64,000 nt of DNA from assembly GCA_023135165.1 (NCBI GenBank), contig JAGLTS010000045.1, positions 17,793 to 81,792 on the forward strand, in the 5' to 3' direction. Both the position numbers and the translations under genes were made by a program. Source of the DNA: Phycisphaerales bacterium (GTDB taxonomy: Bacteria; Planctomycetota; Phycisphaerae; Phycisphaerales; JAGLTS01). The notes beneath the pieces are model-generated. The model did no database searches. It was given only the letters and a program-made list of their open reading frames with translations, and was not told where the DNA came from. Positions 34,903-43,812 of the stretch are shown here, one piece after another; the first letter of the stretch is position 1, and the number at the start of each line of letters is the position of its first letter.

Positions 34903-36081
34903 ATGATTCGCCGACGGCGCACATCACGGATGATCCGGGTGCTTGCAGCAGCATCACTGATGCTGAGCGCTGCTGCGCACGGCGCATCATCGCACGATCT
35001 TCTGCGCGAGGGCAACACGCTCTACGACGCCGGCCGATATGACGAAGCGATCGAGCGCTACGAGCAGATCGAACGGGACGCCCCCGATCGGCTCGCTGCG
35101 CTCTTCAATCAGGCGTGCGCGCTGTATGAACTGGAGCACTACGACGAGGCGGCGTCGCTCTTTGAAGAGATCGACATCGCCGGGGCGGATGATGCGCTGC
35201 GCGCCGCGGCCCGGTTCAACCTCGGCCACACCCACCACAGCCGAGCAATGCAGCAGATGACCGACGATCCACAGAGATCGCTGACATCGCTTGAAAAGAG
35301 CGAGCGAGCGTTCCGTGAAGCGATCGACCTGGGGCGGGGCGATCTCGAAGCCGGGCGAAACATCGAGCGAGTTCGGCAACTCATCGAGACGCTGCGCTCG
35401 CACATGCAGCCGCAGCAGGACGAATCGCAACAAGACCAGTCGCAACAGGATCAGTCCCAGCAGGGCGAATCCTCACAAGAACAATCCGGACAGGAGCCGC
35501 AAGACAGCACGGATGGCCAAGCTGGCGAAACCGATCAGACATCCGCGCAGCAGCAGGATCTCGCCCAGGCGCTTGATGATTTGGCGCAAGCGCAGCAGCA
35601 GGCAGCACAACTCAGCGATGCGGTCGATCAAGCGCAAGACCAAATGACCGATGAGCAAACCTCGCACTGGCAAGACCAACTCAGCGCACAGCAGGAACAG
35701 CTCTCGAATCAAACGAATGATCTCGCTGAGCAAATGGATGGCGCACTCGACGATGCGCAACAGGAGCAACAGGCAGCACGGGAAGCGATCGAAGGGGGAC
35801 GATTCGACGAAGCGGCTGAGCACCAGCGCAAGGCAGCCGACGCCATCAAGCAGGCCGGCGAACAGGGCGATGAGCAACCCCAGTCGCAACCCGATGAGCA
35901 AGAGGTAGCCGACGCGGGCGACGAGCAGCCCGAGCAGGCCGACTCAGATGAGCTTGGTGAGCCTGACGAGCGAGATGCGCTGGCGGCGGAGATACTGGAC
36001 AAGGAACGACGCGATCACGAAGCGAGGGAGTCAGCCCGGCGCGATCGCAGCCGAGCGAAGCAAGTCGAGAAGGACTGGTAG
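34903..36081 (+). CDS. batC: BatC-like TPR protein with Gln-rich coiled coil
   Basis: 392 residues, exported (signal region IRVLAAASLMLSAAAHG). Residues ~40-150 hold two or three TPR units (LREGNTLYDAGRYDEAIERYEQI, ALYELEHYDEAASLFEEI). Residues ~165-392 are low complexity, dominated by Gln, Asp, Glu and Ser with repeats such as QQDQSQQDQSQQ, and would form coiled coil or disordered acidic sequence. It ends in a basic segment (ESARRDRSRAKQVEKDW). It starts one base after the batB stop. Confidence 0.8.
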   Translation: MIRRRRTSRMIRVLAAASLMLSAAAHGASSHDLLREGNTLYDAGRYDEAIERYEQIERDAPDRLAALFNQACALYELEHYDEAASLFEEIDIAGADDALRAAARFNLGHTHHSRAMQQMTDDPQRSLTSLEKSERAFREAIDLGRGDLEAGRNIERVRQLIETLRSHMQPQQDESQQDQSQQDQSQQGESSQEQSGQEPQDSTDGQAGETDQTSAQQQDLAQALDDLAQAQQQAAQLSDAVDQAQDQMTDEQTSHWQDQLSAQQEQLSNQTNDLAEQMDGALDDAQQEQQAAREAIEGGRFDEAAEHQRKAADAIKQAGEQGDEQPQSQPDEQEVADAGDEQPEQADSDELGEPDERDALAAEILDKERRDHEARESARRDRSRAKQVEKDW

Positions 36082-36091
36082 AGCAGAGAAC

Positions 36092-37945
36092 ATGAACGGC
36101 GCTCGAATCGGCATGATCGTATTCACACTTCTCCTCGCGGCGCAATCCGCAGCGGCGCAGGGCGTGTCGGTCGTTGCGCAGACCGTGAGCGAAGCCTATG
36201 CGGGTGATGTGATCCCCTACGAAGTCGTCGTGCGAGGCGGCGAGTTGGATACGGACCCTGATATCTCTGCGATCACTGAGTTTCCGATTCGTTCCGTCGG
36301 CCCGCCGAGCAGAAGCAGCCAGAAGTTCAGCCAGACGATCGGCGGCAAGCGAACCGATTGGGAATACGTGCAGTACACGTACCGGTACGAGATCGTCGCG
36401 CCAAGCAGCGCGGGCGCGTACACGATCCCGCCCGTCATCGTTCATATCGAAGGACAACCATACTCGACGAAGCAACTTCGTTTCCGCATCAAGGAGCCGT
36501 CGCAGACGGATGAGTTTCCCGTGCGGTTGACGCTGGCCAAGCGGGATCTGTACGTCGGCGAACCGGTCACGGCGCACCTGGAGTGGTATTGCATCGTGGA
36601 TTTCGTGCGCAGGCCGATCTCCATGCGGTTGGCGCTCGATTCATCGGATTTCGAAGTATTCAACGCACCGCAGTTACCCCTCACGCGCGATGATCTGCAA
36701 TCCGGCCGATTCGTCGAGATCACGTTCAACGGCCGAGCTGCGTACGCCACGATCTCGCAGCGCCGCGTCAATGACCGCATGATGAGCGTGATCGCATTCG
36801 ACACGATCCTCCAGCCGAGGCGCGCAGGCTCACTCAGCACGGGCAAGGCGGCGGTGACGTTCGAGGGCGTCGTCGGACGGGACGACTCGGGCGGGTTCTT
36901 CGCCGACCCGTTTCGTGATCGCGTCAGAACGCAGCGTTTCATTACGCGCGCCGAGGCTGTGACGCTCAACGTCAAGCCCCTTCCGAACCAAGGCCGGCCT
37001 GCGAACTTCACCGGTCTGGTGGGTGAGTACGACATCCAGGCGTTCGCCGATCCGACGGATGTGAACGTCGGCGATCCGATCACACTGACGTTGCGATTCA
37101 CCGGCCCCGCGCCTTTGGATCGCGTGAAACCGCCCGCGCTGGAAGACGATCGCGCGTTCACCGATGCGTTCCGCGTCTCATCGGAGCCGCCGACCATCAC
37201 TGTGGATGGCGCGAGCAAGACGCTTGTGCGGACCGTCCGCGTCCGCCGTGATGATGTCACACAAATCCCGGCGATTGAGCTGCCTTACTTCGACACGAGA
37301 ACCGGCGCATACGGCGTCGCGCGAAGCAGGCCGATCCCGCTCATCGTACACGCGACACGGCAAGTCACGGCTGCGGATGCGGTCGGTGGCGATGGTGCGA
37401 CGCCCGGCAACGAACTCGAAGAACAAACAGGCGGAATCGCAGCGAACATCGAATCGCCCGAAGCGCTGACGAACATGAAGACGGACCTGCGTTCGCGCCT
37501 GCTCGACCCGATCTGGATGATCGTGATGGGCATACCAGCGGCGGCGTACGCAGCGGTCGGCACGGTTGTGCTCGTTCGGCGTCAAGCGGCGCGTGATCCG
37601 GCAGCGAGACGCAGACGCCGTGCGCTCGGGAGGGCCAAGGCTCGGCTGCGGCGCGCCGGCAAGAGCGACAGCGCGGACGTTCCAACCGCAGTAAGCGACG
37701 CTGTGCGGCAGTATGTCGCGGATCGTTTCGATGAGCCTGCCGCCGGCCTGACGACTATGGATTGCACACGCATCCTCGCTGTACATCGTGTGAACGGCGC
37801 AGATGAAGCCGAAGCGCTGTTGCGCCGTTGTGATGCAGCCAGATTCGCCGGCGCCGGCAGCGACACCGAGAACGCGGATGACTTGCCCAAACGAGCGCTG
37901 AGCGTCGTGATGACGATCGAAGCTTCCATGCGGGGGGAGGTCTGA
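36092..37945 (+). CDS. batD: BatD-type oxygen-tolerance protein
   Basis: 617 residues; exported (GMIVFTLLLAAQSAAAQ). The long N-terminal region has three to four beta-sandwich repeats (YAGDVIPYEVVV, YVGEPVTAHLEW, NVGDPITLTLRF), the usual BatD architecture, then one membrane helix at about 475-495 (WMIVMGIPAAAYAAVGTVVLV) and a helical cytoplasmic tail. It starts 10 bases after batC and its stop overlaps batE by one base. Confidence 0.88.
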   Translation: MNGARIGMIVFTLLLAAQSAAAQGVSVVAQTVSEAYAGDVIPYEVVVRGGELDTDPDISAITEFPIRSVGPPSRSSQKFSQTIGGKRTDWEYVQYTYRYEIVAPSSAGAYTIPPVIVHIEGQPYSTKQLRFRIKEPSQTDEFPVRLTLAKRDLYVGEPVTAHLEWYCIVDFVRRPISMRLALDSSDFEVFNAPQLPLTRDDLQSGRFVEITFNGRAAYATISQRRVNDRMMSVIAFDTILQPRRAGSLSTGKAAVTFEGVVGRDDSGGFFADPFRDRVRTQRFITRAEAVTLNVKPLPNQGRPANFTGLVGEYDIQAFADPTDVNVGDPITLTLRFTGPAPLDRVKPPALEDDRAFTDAFRVSSEPPTITVDGASKTLVRTVRVRRDDVTQIPAIELPYFDTRTGAYGVARSRPIPLIVHATRQVTAADAVGGDGATPGNELEEQTGGIAANIESPEALTNMKTDLRSRLLDPIWMIVMGIPAAAYAAVGTVVLVRRQAARDPAARRRRRALGRAKARLRRAGKSDSADVPTAVSDAVRQYVADRFDEPAAGLTTMDCTRILAVHRVNGADEAEALLRRCDAARFAGAGSDTENADDLPKRALSVVMTIEASMRGEV

Positions 37946-38775
37946 TGCTGCGAATCGCGATACAACTCGTTGCGGCGATGCTCCTCATCATGGGCGCACA
38001 TCACACGGTCTGCGCCGACGATGCGGTATTGACCCACACCGACATGCAACGGCTGTTCGACGATGCAAACCGCGTGTTCGATGATGCTGCGAAGATGAAC
38101 GCGGATAACCCCGAGTCGGCTGCTCCGCTCTTTCAGCGTGCCATCGCCGGCTACGAGACAATCCTGCGCAACGGACGAATCGAGAACGGCACGCTGCGGT
38201 ACAACATCGGCAACGCGCACCTGCTGCTCGGCGACGTCGGTCGGGCGATCGTGAGCTACCGACGTGCGGAACGGACGATGCGCGGTGATGCGAACCTGCA
38301 GCGCAACCTCGCAGCAGCCCGGGCGCGCGTTGTGGATCGAATCGAAGACCAACAGCAAAACGGCGGGACGGCGCTGCTCACATGGCACACCGACATCCCG
38401 GCCGGCGTACGATTCGTCGTTGGCGCCTGCGCATTCAGCACGATGTGGCTGGTCATGCTCAGCAGGCTCGTCGGCATCCTGCGGTTCCGTGTGCGGGGGA
38501 TTGCGATCACACTCCTGATCGCATGGACGGCATGTTTCACATCGCTCACCGTCGAGCAGCAGCAGCATGTGCGAACGACCGAAGCGGTCATCGTGGCTGA
38601 CGAAGTGATCGGACGAAAAGGTCCTGATGCATCCGGCTACGAGCCGAGCTTCACACGGGCGCTGCACGGCGGGGTTGAGGTGCGCATCATCGAGAAGCGG
38701 ACCGGCTGGCTGCGCGTCGAGCTGCAAGACGGCCGAGAAACATGGCTGCCCATTAGCGCCGTTGAAGCGATCTGA
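37945..38775 (+). CDS. batE: BatE-like TPR/SH3 membrane protein
   Basis: 276 residues. Signal region (AIQLVAAMLLIMGAHH), a TPR section (LFQRAIAGYETILRNG, YNIGNAHLLLGDVGRAIVSYRRAE), two membrane helices (FVVGACAFSTMWLVML, GIAITLLIAWTACF) and a C-terminal bacterial SH3-like domain (VEVRIIEKRTGWLRVELQDG, WLPISAVEAI). This is the BatE layout. The ATG overlaps the batD stop, and it closes the operon. Confidence 0.85.
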   Translation: MLRIAIQLVAAMLLIMGAHHTVCADDAVLTHTDMQRLFDDANRVFDDAAKMNADNPESAAPLFQRAIAGYETILRNGRIENGTLRYNIGNAHLLLGDVGRAIVSYRRAERTMRGDANLQRNLAAARARVVDRIEDQQQNGGTALLTWHTDIPAGVRFVVGACAFSTMWLVMLSRLVGILRFRVRGIAITLLIAWTACFTSLTVEQQQHVRTTEAVIVADEVIGRKGPDASGYEPSFTRALHGGVEVRIIEKRTGWLRVELQDGRETWLPISAVEAI

Positions 38776-39081
38776 CGAGACGCCGTCTGCGGCTGCCCCG
38801 TCACCGGCACGCACTGCTCGGTTGCGCCCGTAATCTGAAGTCTAATCAGGTAAGAAGGCGCCTTCCTCGTCAACATGCGCCCGGAGTGGGCCGATATCCT
38901 GTATTGCACTGGCCAATCGCCAGAGAACCTGGTGCTCTGGGCGCATTGTCCGATAACAAGCCGGCCCATGTTGCCCGACTTTGAGAAGCACACTTGACCG
39001 GGACCGGCCTGACGGCACACTTCCAGATAGGCAATCAACACACTGACACACAGAAAAACCAGACATGATGAGGAGACAACC
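38776..39081. other. intergenic region with a 21-base dyad
   Basis: 306 bases between the Bat operon and the repeat protein gene, no gene supported. It holds the dyad at 38920-38940, and GAGGAGA at 39069-39075 serves as RBS for the next gene. TTGACC at 38994-38999 is a possible -35, but no convincing -10 follows. Confidence 0.45.
38920..38940. promoter_or_regulatory. 21-base imperfect dyad, possible operator or hairpin
   Basis: CCAGAGaACCtGGTgCTCTGG has matching half-sites apart from one mismatched pair and the central base. It lies about 140 bases before the ATG of the secreted repeat protein. It may be a repressor site, or a hairpin ending the Bat transcript; there is no T-run. Confidence 0.35.
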
Positions 39082-40965
39082 ATGAGAACGCATCTACGTG
39101 CGACACTTGCAGCCGTTGCTGCTGCCGGCTCGCTCTTGCTCGGGTCGGCGGTCGCCTCAGCCCAGCCCGGCACCCCCGGCGCGTTTGTCTACGACACCAC
39201 GGCGGGCACCATCGACACATACGTCGGCGATCTCACCGGCGGAACGCTGACGATCATGGACATCCCAGCCGTCTCATACCGGGTCCAGCGCATCGGCGGG
39301 GCGGTTGACCTGGGCTTCTTCGGCATCGGCCAATCGTCACTCACCGTGACCGCGGATCTGATCGAGTTCGTGGACAACACGCCGAGCGGCAGCGGCCACG
39401 GCGATATCGCGCGATTCAGCGGCGGCGGCATGGATCTCGTGATCGTTGATGAATACGGCAATACGTTGACCGGGACGATCGACCTGTTCGAGTTGGTGGA
39501 CCGCAGCAACGCCATGATGCCGGGTATCGAGGGTCAGGCCAGGTTCACAGCCGTCTCATTCAGCGGGCCGACCCTGCAGAACGTACCCACCGACCAGTTG
39601 GCGACGATCAGCACGGTCTACATGTACGGCTACGCCAGTCAGACGCTCGAAGAGTACCTCGCATCCGGCGGATCGGGCGGTGCCGAGTTACAGCTTGAGA
39701 CATTCGAGCTGCGGATCGAAGCCGAGCCGTTCACACCGAAGTCCTGCTGCGAATGGGGCAAGCTGCGCATCCTGACGATGCAATACACGGGCGATGACTG
39801 CACCGCGAGCAACCACCAGCAGGAGCCCGGCAAGGTCTTCTGTGATGGTGATCCGCAATCCGCGCCACAGGTCTACATCATCTCGTGCGACAAGGACGAT
39901 CCCACACACCACAAGGCGAAGATCTGGTTCGAGGGGCTCGTGGATCTGGGCGGGACATATGACATCGACGCGACCAATGCGGGTCAGTCGAGACTCAAGG
40001 GGGACACCTTCATTCACATCTTCGATACGTCGGGCCTTCCGCTCCAGACGCTCAGATTCCACACATCCTGCTCGCAGCCGATCGACACGGGCGACCAGTT
40101 CGGAAGCGCGCTCATCGTTGATTGTGTGGGCGAGGAGGAGCCGGTCCCGGGCGATTGCTGCGCGGATGGCGATCTGGTGTCGCTCACCTTGCAGTACACC
40201 GGTGATGACTGCTCCGCCACGCATCATGCCCAGGATCCGCGGAAGGTGTCGTGCGACGGCGACCCGATGTTCCTGCCGCAGGCATACATCCGCGCGAGCG
40301 ACAAGGAGGACCCGGATAACCCTCGGGCGAAGGTGTGGTTCGAGGATGTCGTGAACCTCGGCGCAACGTACGAACTCGTCGCAGCGAACGGAGGCGCGGC
40401 GACGCTCAAGGCTGCGACATTCATCCACGTCTTCGATCTCGACCAGAACCTGTTGCAGACGATCAAGTTCCACACGTCATGCTCGCAGATGTTGGTGGAG
40501 GGCGATCAGTTCGGAAGCGCCCTGGTGGTCGGATGCGTTGGTGAAGACCGGCCGGTCAAGGGCGATCTGTGCAACCACGGCGCCAAACCGCAGCGGCTCA
40601 CGATGAAGTACGCGGGCGGCGACTGCTCGGCCACGAGTCACTTCCAGCATCCGCGGAAGGTATCGTGCGACGGCGATCCGATGGATGCGCCCGTCGTGTG
40701 GATCCTCGCGACGGACAAATCGAATCCAGACCGCGCAAACGCCAAGATCTGGTTCTCCGGTTCCGTACCATTGGGCGGGCTCTTCGACATCGACGCAACG
40801 AAGGCCAGCCAGACGAGGCTGCGGTCCAACACCTACCTGCATATCTTCGATGCCACGGGCGAGACACTGCTGCAAACCGTCAAGTTCCACACGAGTTGCT
40901 CGCAGCCGCTCGTGCTCGGCGATCAGTACGGTGCAGCGCAGCTCATCGAGTTCGTCACGGAGTGA
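39082..40965 (+). CDS. secreted protein with three tandem Cys-containing domains (DUF7467-like)
   Basis: 627 residues; signal peptide ends SAVASA, RBS GAGGAGA. Residues ~28-215 are a beta-rich N-terminal domain (GGAVDLGFFG, NTLTGTIDLF). Then come three consecutive ~135-residue repeats, about 39742-40150, 40156-40563 and 40567-40962. Each runs: Cys, LTMQYTGDDC, P.KV.CDGDP, DK.DP, AK.WF, LG.TYDIDATN, TFIHIFD, LQT.KFHTSCSQP, GDQFGSALIV.CVGE. The repeats carry conserved Cys and Asp, suggesting disulfides and metal binding. This resembles the unnamed DUF7467-type repeat of marine bacteria; function unknown. It is probably a cell-surface or secreted protein. Confidence 0.78.
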   Translation: MRTHLRATLAAVAAAGSLLLGSAVASAQPGTPGAFVYDTTAGTIDTYVGDLTGGTLTIMDIPAVSYRVQRIGGAVDLGFFGIGQSSLTVTADLIEFVDNTPSGSGHGDIARFSGGGMDLVIVDEYGNTLTGTIDLFELVDRSNAMMPGIEGQARFTAVSFSGPTLQNVPTDQLATISTVYMYGYASQTLEEYLASGGSGGAELQLETFELRIEAEPFTPKSCCEWGKLRILTMQYTGDDCTASNHQQEPGKVFCDGDPQSAPQVYIISCDKDDPTHHKAKIWFEGLVDLGGTYDIDATNAGQSRLKGDTFIHIFDTSGLPLQTLRFHTSCSQPIDTGDQFGSALIVDCVGEEEPVPGDCCADGDLVSLTLQYTGDDCSATHHAQDPRKVSCDGDPMFLPQAYIRASDKEDPDNPRAKVWFEDVVNLGATYELVAANGGAATLKAATFIHVFDLDQNLLQTIKFHTSCSQMLVEGDQFGSALVVGCVGEDRPVKGDLCNHGAKPQRLTMKYAGGDCSATSHFQHPRKVSCDGDPMDAPVVWILATDKSNPDRANAKIWFSGSVPLGGLFDIDATKASQTRLRSNTYLHIFDATGETLLQTVKFHTSCSQPLVLGDQYGAAQLIEFVTE

Positions 40966-41076
40966 TCGTGACCGAATCGACCCCGTGAACGGCGACGGAC
41001 CTTCCAGAACTACACGTGCCCGTTGAACTGCTCCAAGCGGTTCAGCGGGCACGGTCCTTTTGCAGCAGCGGTGGGA

Positions 41077-42336
41077 CTACCTGTCCACCTGACCCATGAC
41101 CACGTCGATCGAGCCGACGATCGCGGGAACGTCGGCGAGCATCACATTCCTGCACAACTCGCCGAGCACGGAGAGGTTGCAAAACGTCCCGGCACGCGCC
41201 TTGACGCGATACGGCTGGGCGGCGCCCTGCGACTCGACGTAGAACCCGAGCACGCCGCGGGGATTCTCCGTCTCGACGTAGACCTCGCCCGCCTTGGGCT
41301 TGAAGTTGCGCTTGACTTTCGCGCGATGTGCGCCGCCCGTCGCGGGGTCGTCCGATGCGTCCGGAATCATCTCGACGCACTGGCGGATGATCCTGCAACA
41401 CTGCTCCATCTCGCGCATGCGGATCATGTACCGGTCCCATGAGTCGCCGAGCGTGCCCCGTTCGCCCGTGCCGACGACCACGTCGAAGTCAAGCTCCGGA
41501 TACACGGAGAACGGCTTGTCACGGCGCAAATCGTACGGCAACCCCGTTGCACGCATCACCGGGCCCGTCACCGCGTAGGCGATCGCCAACTCTTTGGAGA
41601 GCGGCCCGACGTTGGCGGTGCGCTTCACGAAGATGTGGTTGAACGAGAGCAGACCGTTGTACTCAGCGATCTTCGGCTCGAAGAAGTCGACAAACTCGAT
41701 CACCTTCTCAAGCCAACCCGTCGGCAGGTCGTGCGTCACGCCGCCGATCGTGAAGTACGAGTACGTCAGCCGAGCGCCGCAGAGCATCTCGAAGAGATCG
41801 AGCACGTACTCCCGCTCGCGGAAGGCGTAGAGGAACGGCGTGAACGCGCCGATGTCCAAGCCGTACGTCCCGAACGTGACGAGGTGCGATGCGATGCGCT
41901 GCATTTCGCCCACGATGACGCGGATGAACTCAGCCCGGCGGGGAACCTCGACATCACCGAGTTGTTCAACCGCCCGGCAGAAGGCCCAGTTCTCGTTCAT
42001 CCCGGCGACGTAGTCCAGCCGGTCGGTGTAGGGGATGAACTGGAAGTAGGCGATGTTCTCACCGATCTTCTCCGCACAGCGGTGCAGATAGCCCAGGTGT
42101 GGGATCGCTTCGAGGATCATCTCGCCGTCCGTGCGGAGGACGATGCGCAGCACACCATGCGTCGCGGGATGCTGCGGCCCCATGCTGACGAGCATCTCTT
42201 CGGTACGGACATCCTCCAGTTCGATGCCCGATGCCGCCTCCTGGCGGACGACGTGGTCGCCGTTCGGCCCGGCGGGGACATCCGCAAGCCCTTCCGCGGG
42301 GACAATGAGGTTGATCTCTCGCTCGGTGGTGGTCAT
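41077..42336 (-). CDS. nuoD: NADH-quinone oxidoreductase subunit D (49-kDa)
   Basis: 419 residues from an ATG with GGAGG. MGPQHPATHGVLRI, HLGYLHRCAEKIGE, YTDRLDYVAGMNEN, IASHLVTFGTYGLDIG and IVGSIDVVMGQVDR are the standard NuoD blocks, including the quinone-site His and Tyr of the HPATHG and DRLDY segments. It is a peripheral-arm subunit of respiratory complex I. The ~33-residue N-terminal extension before VSMGPQ is longer than in many members. No other nuo gene is in the window, which is unusual since nuoC and nuoE normally flank it. Confidence 0.95.
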   Translation of the reverse strand: MTTTEREINLIVPAEGLADVPAGPNGDHVVRQEAASGIELEDVRTEEMLVSMGPQHPATHGVLRIVLRTDGEMILEAIPHLGYLHRCAEKIGENIAYFQFIPYTDRLDYVAGMNENWAFCRAVEQLGDVEVPRRAEFIRVIVGEMQRIASHLVTFGTYGLDIGAFTPFLYAFREREYVLDLFEMLCGARLTYSYFTIGGVTHDLPTGWLEKVIEFVDFFEPKIAEYNGLLSFNHIFVKRTANVGPLSKELAIAYAVTGPVMRATGLPYDLRRDKPFSVYPELDFDVVVGTGERGTLGDSWDRYMIRMREMEQCCRIIRQCVEMIPDASDDPATGGAHRAKVKRNFKPKAGEVYVETENPRGVLGFYVESQGAAQPYRVKARAGTFCNLSVLGELCRNVMLADVPAIVGSIDVVMGQVDR

Positions 42337-42445
42337 GGGTGCGGCGCCTCCAGGGATGCAGCTTTGCGGGCCGACCATCGTAGGGAGTCCCAGCCCGCGA
42401 GGCGACCCGGGCCGATACCGCCCACACGTCGGTCGGGGCAGCCGG

Positions 42446-42598
42446 TCAGCGAGGCTCGCAGGGTTGACCGTAGTAGCCCAGCAGGATGCCGAGATCCTCC
42501 GCATCGGTGTCGCCGTCGCCGTCAATGTCGCCCCAGCGGTCCCTGCCGTACCACGCGAGCAGGATGCCCAGATCGTACTGATCGACGTGCCGATGCGT
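42446..42598 (-). pseudogene. dockerin-like C-terminal fragment
   Basis: The minus strand encodes VDQYDLGILLAWYG and then GDIDGDGDTDAEDLGILLGYYG before a stop. These are two copies of the calcium-binding F-hand pair seen at the C-terminus of many planctomycete secreted proteins. Upstream in the same frame, the sequence turns into Pro/Thr repeats that are the complement of the minisatellite in the opposite-strand methyltransferase gene. No protein body precedes it, so it is probably the leftover 3' end of a deleted gene. Confidence 0.65.
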
Positions 42599-42697
42599 GC
42601 GAAGCTGCTGATCGGCGGCGTGGGCGGTGCTCGTCTGATGCAGCCCGCGCGAGGTGGGACGGAAGTGGTAGGATCGGCGCAGCAAACGAGGTGTGCT

Positions 42698-43798
42698 ATG
42701 GATGCGACAGACAGCGGTGTGGCGACGAAACGGTCGGCTGGGGGCGGTGGGGGCGGTGGGGGTGATGGGGGTGATGGGGGTGATGGGGGTGATGGGGGTG
42801 ATGGCGCGCCGGGGCGGGTCGGCAAGGCGGTTCGCAAGGACTTGGATGAACTGCGGGCGGTGCTCAGCAGGCTCGACCAGGCGGGCGCTCACAATGAGAC
42901 GGCCTGGATCATCGCTGATGCGCTGTTCCGAGCGAAGCAGACACGCACCGCGTTTCTCCACAATGGATGGGATGTCACCAGGACACATTTCTATTCGCCG
43001 ACGCCCGACCTGCGCGAGTTGCCCGACTCACTGTGGACCGATGGAATCGACATCACCAACCTGAGATGGGATGCCGACGCTCAGCTTGCGTGGGTCGATG
43101 ATGTGACCGGTCAATACGGCGAAGAGCTGGATTGGCCAACGGCGCCGCCGCAGAACGAGCCGACCGCATACCACCTGGACAACCAGGCGTACCGCACCGG
43201 CGACGCTGAGCCGTGCTATCTGATGATGCGTTCGGTCAAACCCAAGCGCGTGATCGAGCTGGGCAGCGGGATGTCATCGAAGCTGATCGCTCAGGCGCTT
43301 GAGCGCAACCGTGCGGAGGGTCATCCCGTGCGGTACGACGTGTACGACCTGTACCCGGAGGATCACATCGGTGAACAGCAAGTGCCCGGCGTTGACGAAC
43401 TGCACAAGACGAGCGTGCAGACGATTCCACTGTCAACGTTCGACGCGCTGCAGGCTGGAGATGTGCTGTTCATCGACACATCACACGTGCTGCGCGTCGG
43501 CAGCGATGTTCGGCGCGAGTATTGCGAGATTCTGCCACGTCTCAAGCCCGGCGTGATCGTCCACATCCACGATGTGTTTCTTCCACTTGAGTATCCCAAA
43601 GCGTGGATCTTCGAGAACAACTGGTGCTGGAACGAGCAGTACCTCATCCATGCGCTTCTCGCGAACGGTTCGACATACGAGACGATCTACGCCGCTGCAT
43701 TCATGTGGAAGACCAAAGGCGATGCGCTGGCAAAGCGCTGGCGGCATTTCGACCCCAAGACGTGCTTGCCCGCCGGGCTGTGGTTGCGCAAGAAGTAG
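42698..43798 (+). CDS. class I SAM methyltransferase-like protein with Gly/Asp-rich N-terminus
   Basis: 366 residues. Residues ~13-37 are a Gly/Asp repeat encoded by a minisatellite. A helical section follows, then PKRVIELGSGMSSKLIAQAL (SAM motif I), RYDVYDLYPED (motif II) and AGDVLFIDTSHVLRVGSDV with HIHDVFLPLEYP, the Methyltransf_24 pattern often found in glycan or cephalosporin-hydroxylase-like enzymes. The substrate is unknown. The start is at 42698 (MDATDSG); the frame is open further upstream but overlaps nuoD there. Confidence 0.8.
   Translation: MDATDSGVATKRSAGGGGGGGGDGGDGGDGGDGGDGAPGRVGKAVRKDLDELRAVLSRLDQAGAHNETAWIIADALFRAKQTRTAFLHNGWDVTRTHFYSPTPDLRELPDSLWTDGIDITNLRWDADAQLAWVDDVTGQYGEELDWPTAPPQNEPTAYHLDNQAYRTGDAEPCYLMMRSVKPKRVIELGSGMSSKLIAQALERNRAEGHPVRYDVYDLYPEDHIGEQQVPGVDELHKTSVQTIPLSTFDALQAGDVLFIDTSHVLRVGSDVRREYCEILPRLKPGVIVHIHDVFLPLEYPKAWIFENNWCWNEQYLIHALLANGSTYETIYAAAFMWKTKGDALAKRWRHFDPKTCLPAGLWLRKK
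42741..42805 (+). repeat. 9-bp minisatellite (GGTGATGGG) in coding sequence
   Basis: Two variant units GGCGGTGGG are followed by five GGTGATGGG units (42761-42805, last base differs). They encode Gly-Gly-Asp repeats in the methyltransferase N-terminus. Nine-base units keep frame on gain or loss, so copy number can vary without breaking the gene. Confidence 0.9.
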
Positions 43799-43812
43799 GT
43801 CGGCCCCCGCTG

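Noticed and set aside
42741..42805. CRISPR array
   Set aside because: Units are 9 bases with no spacers, in frame within a gene; this is a minisatellite.
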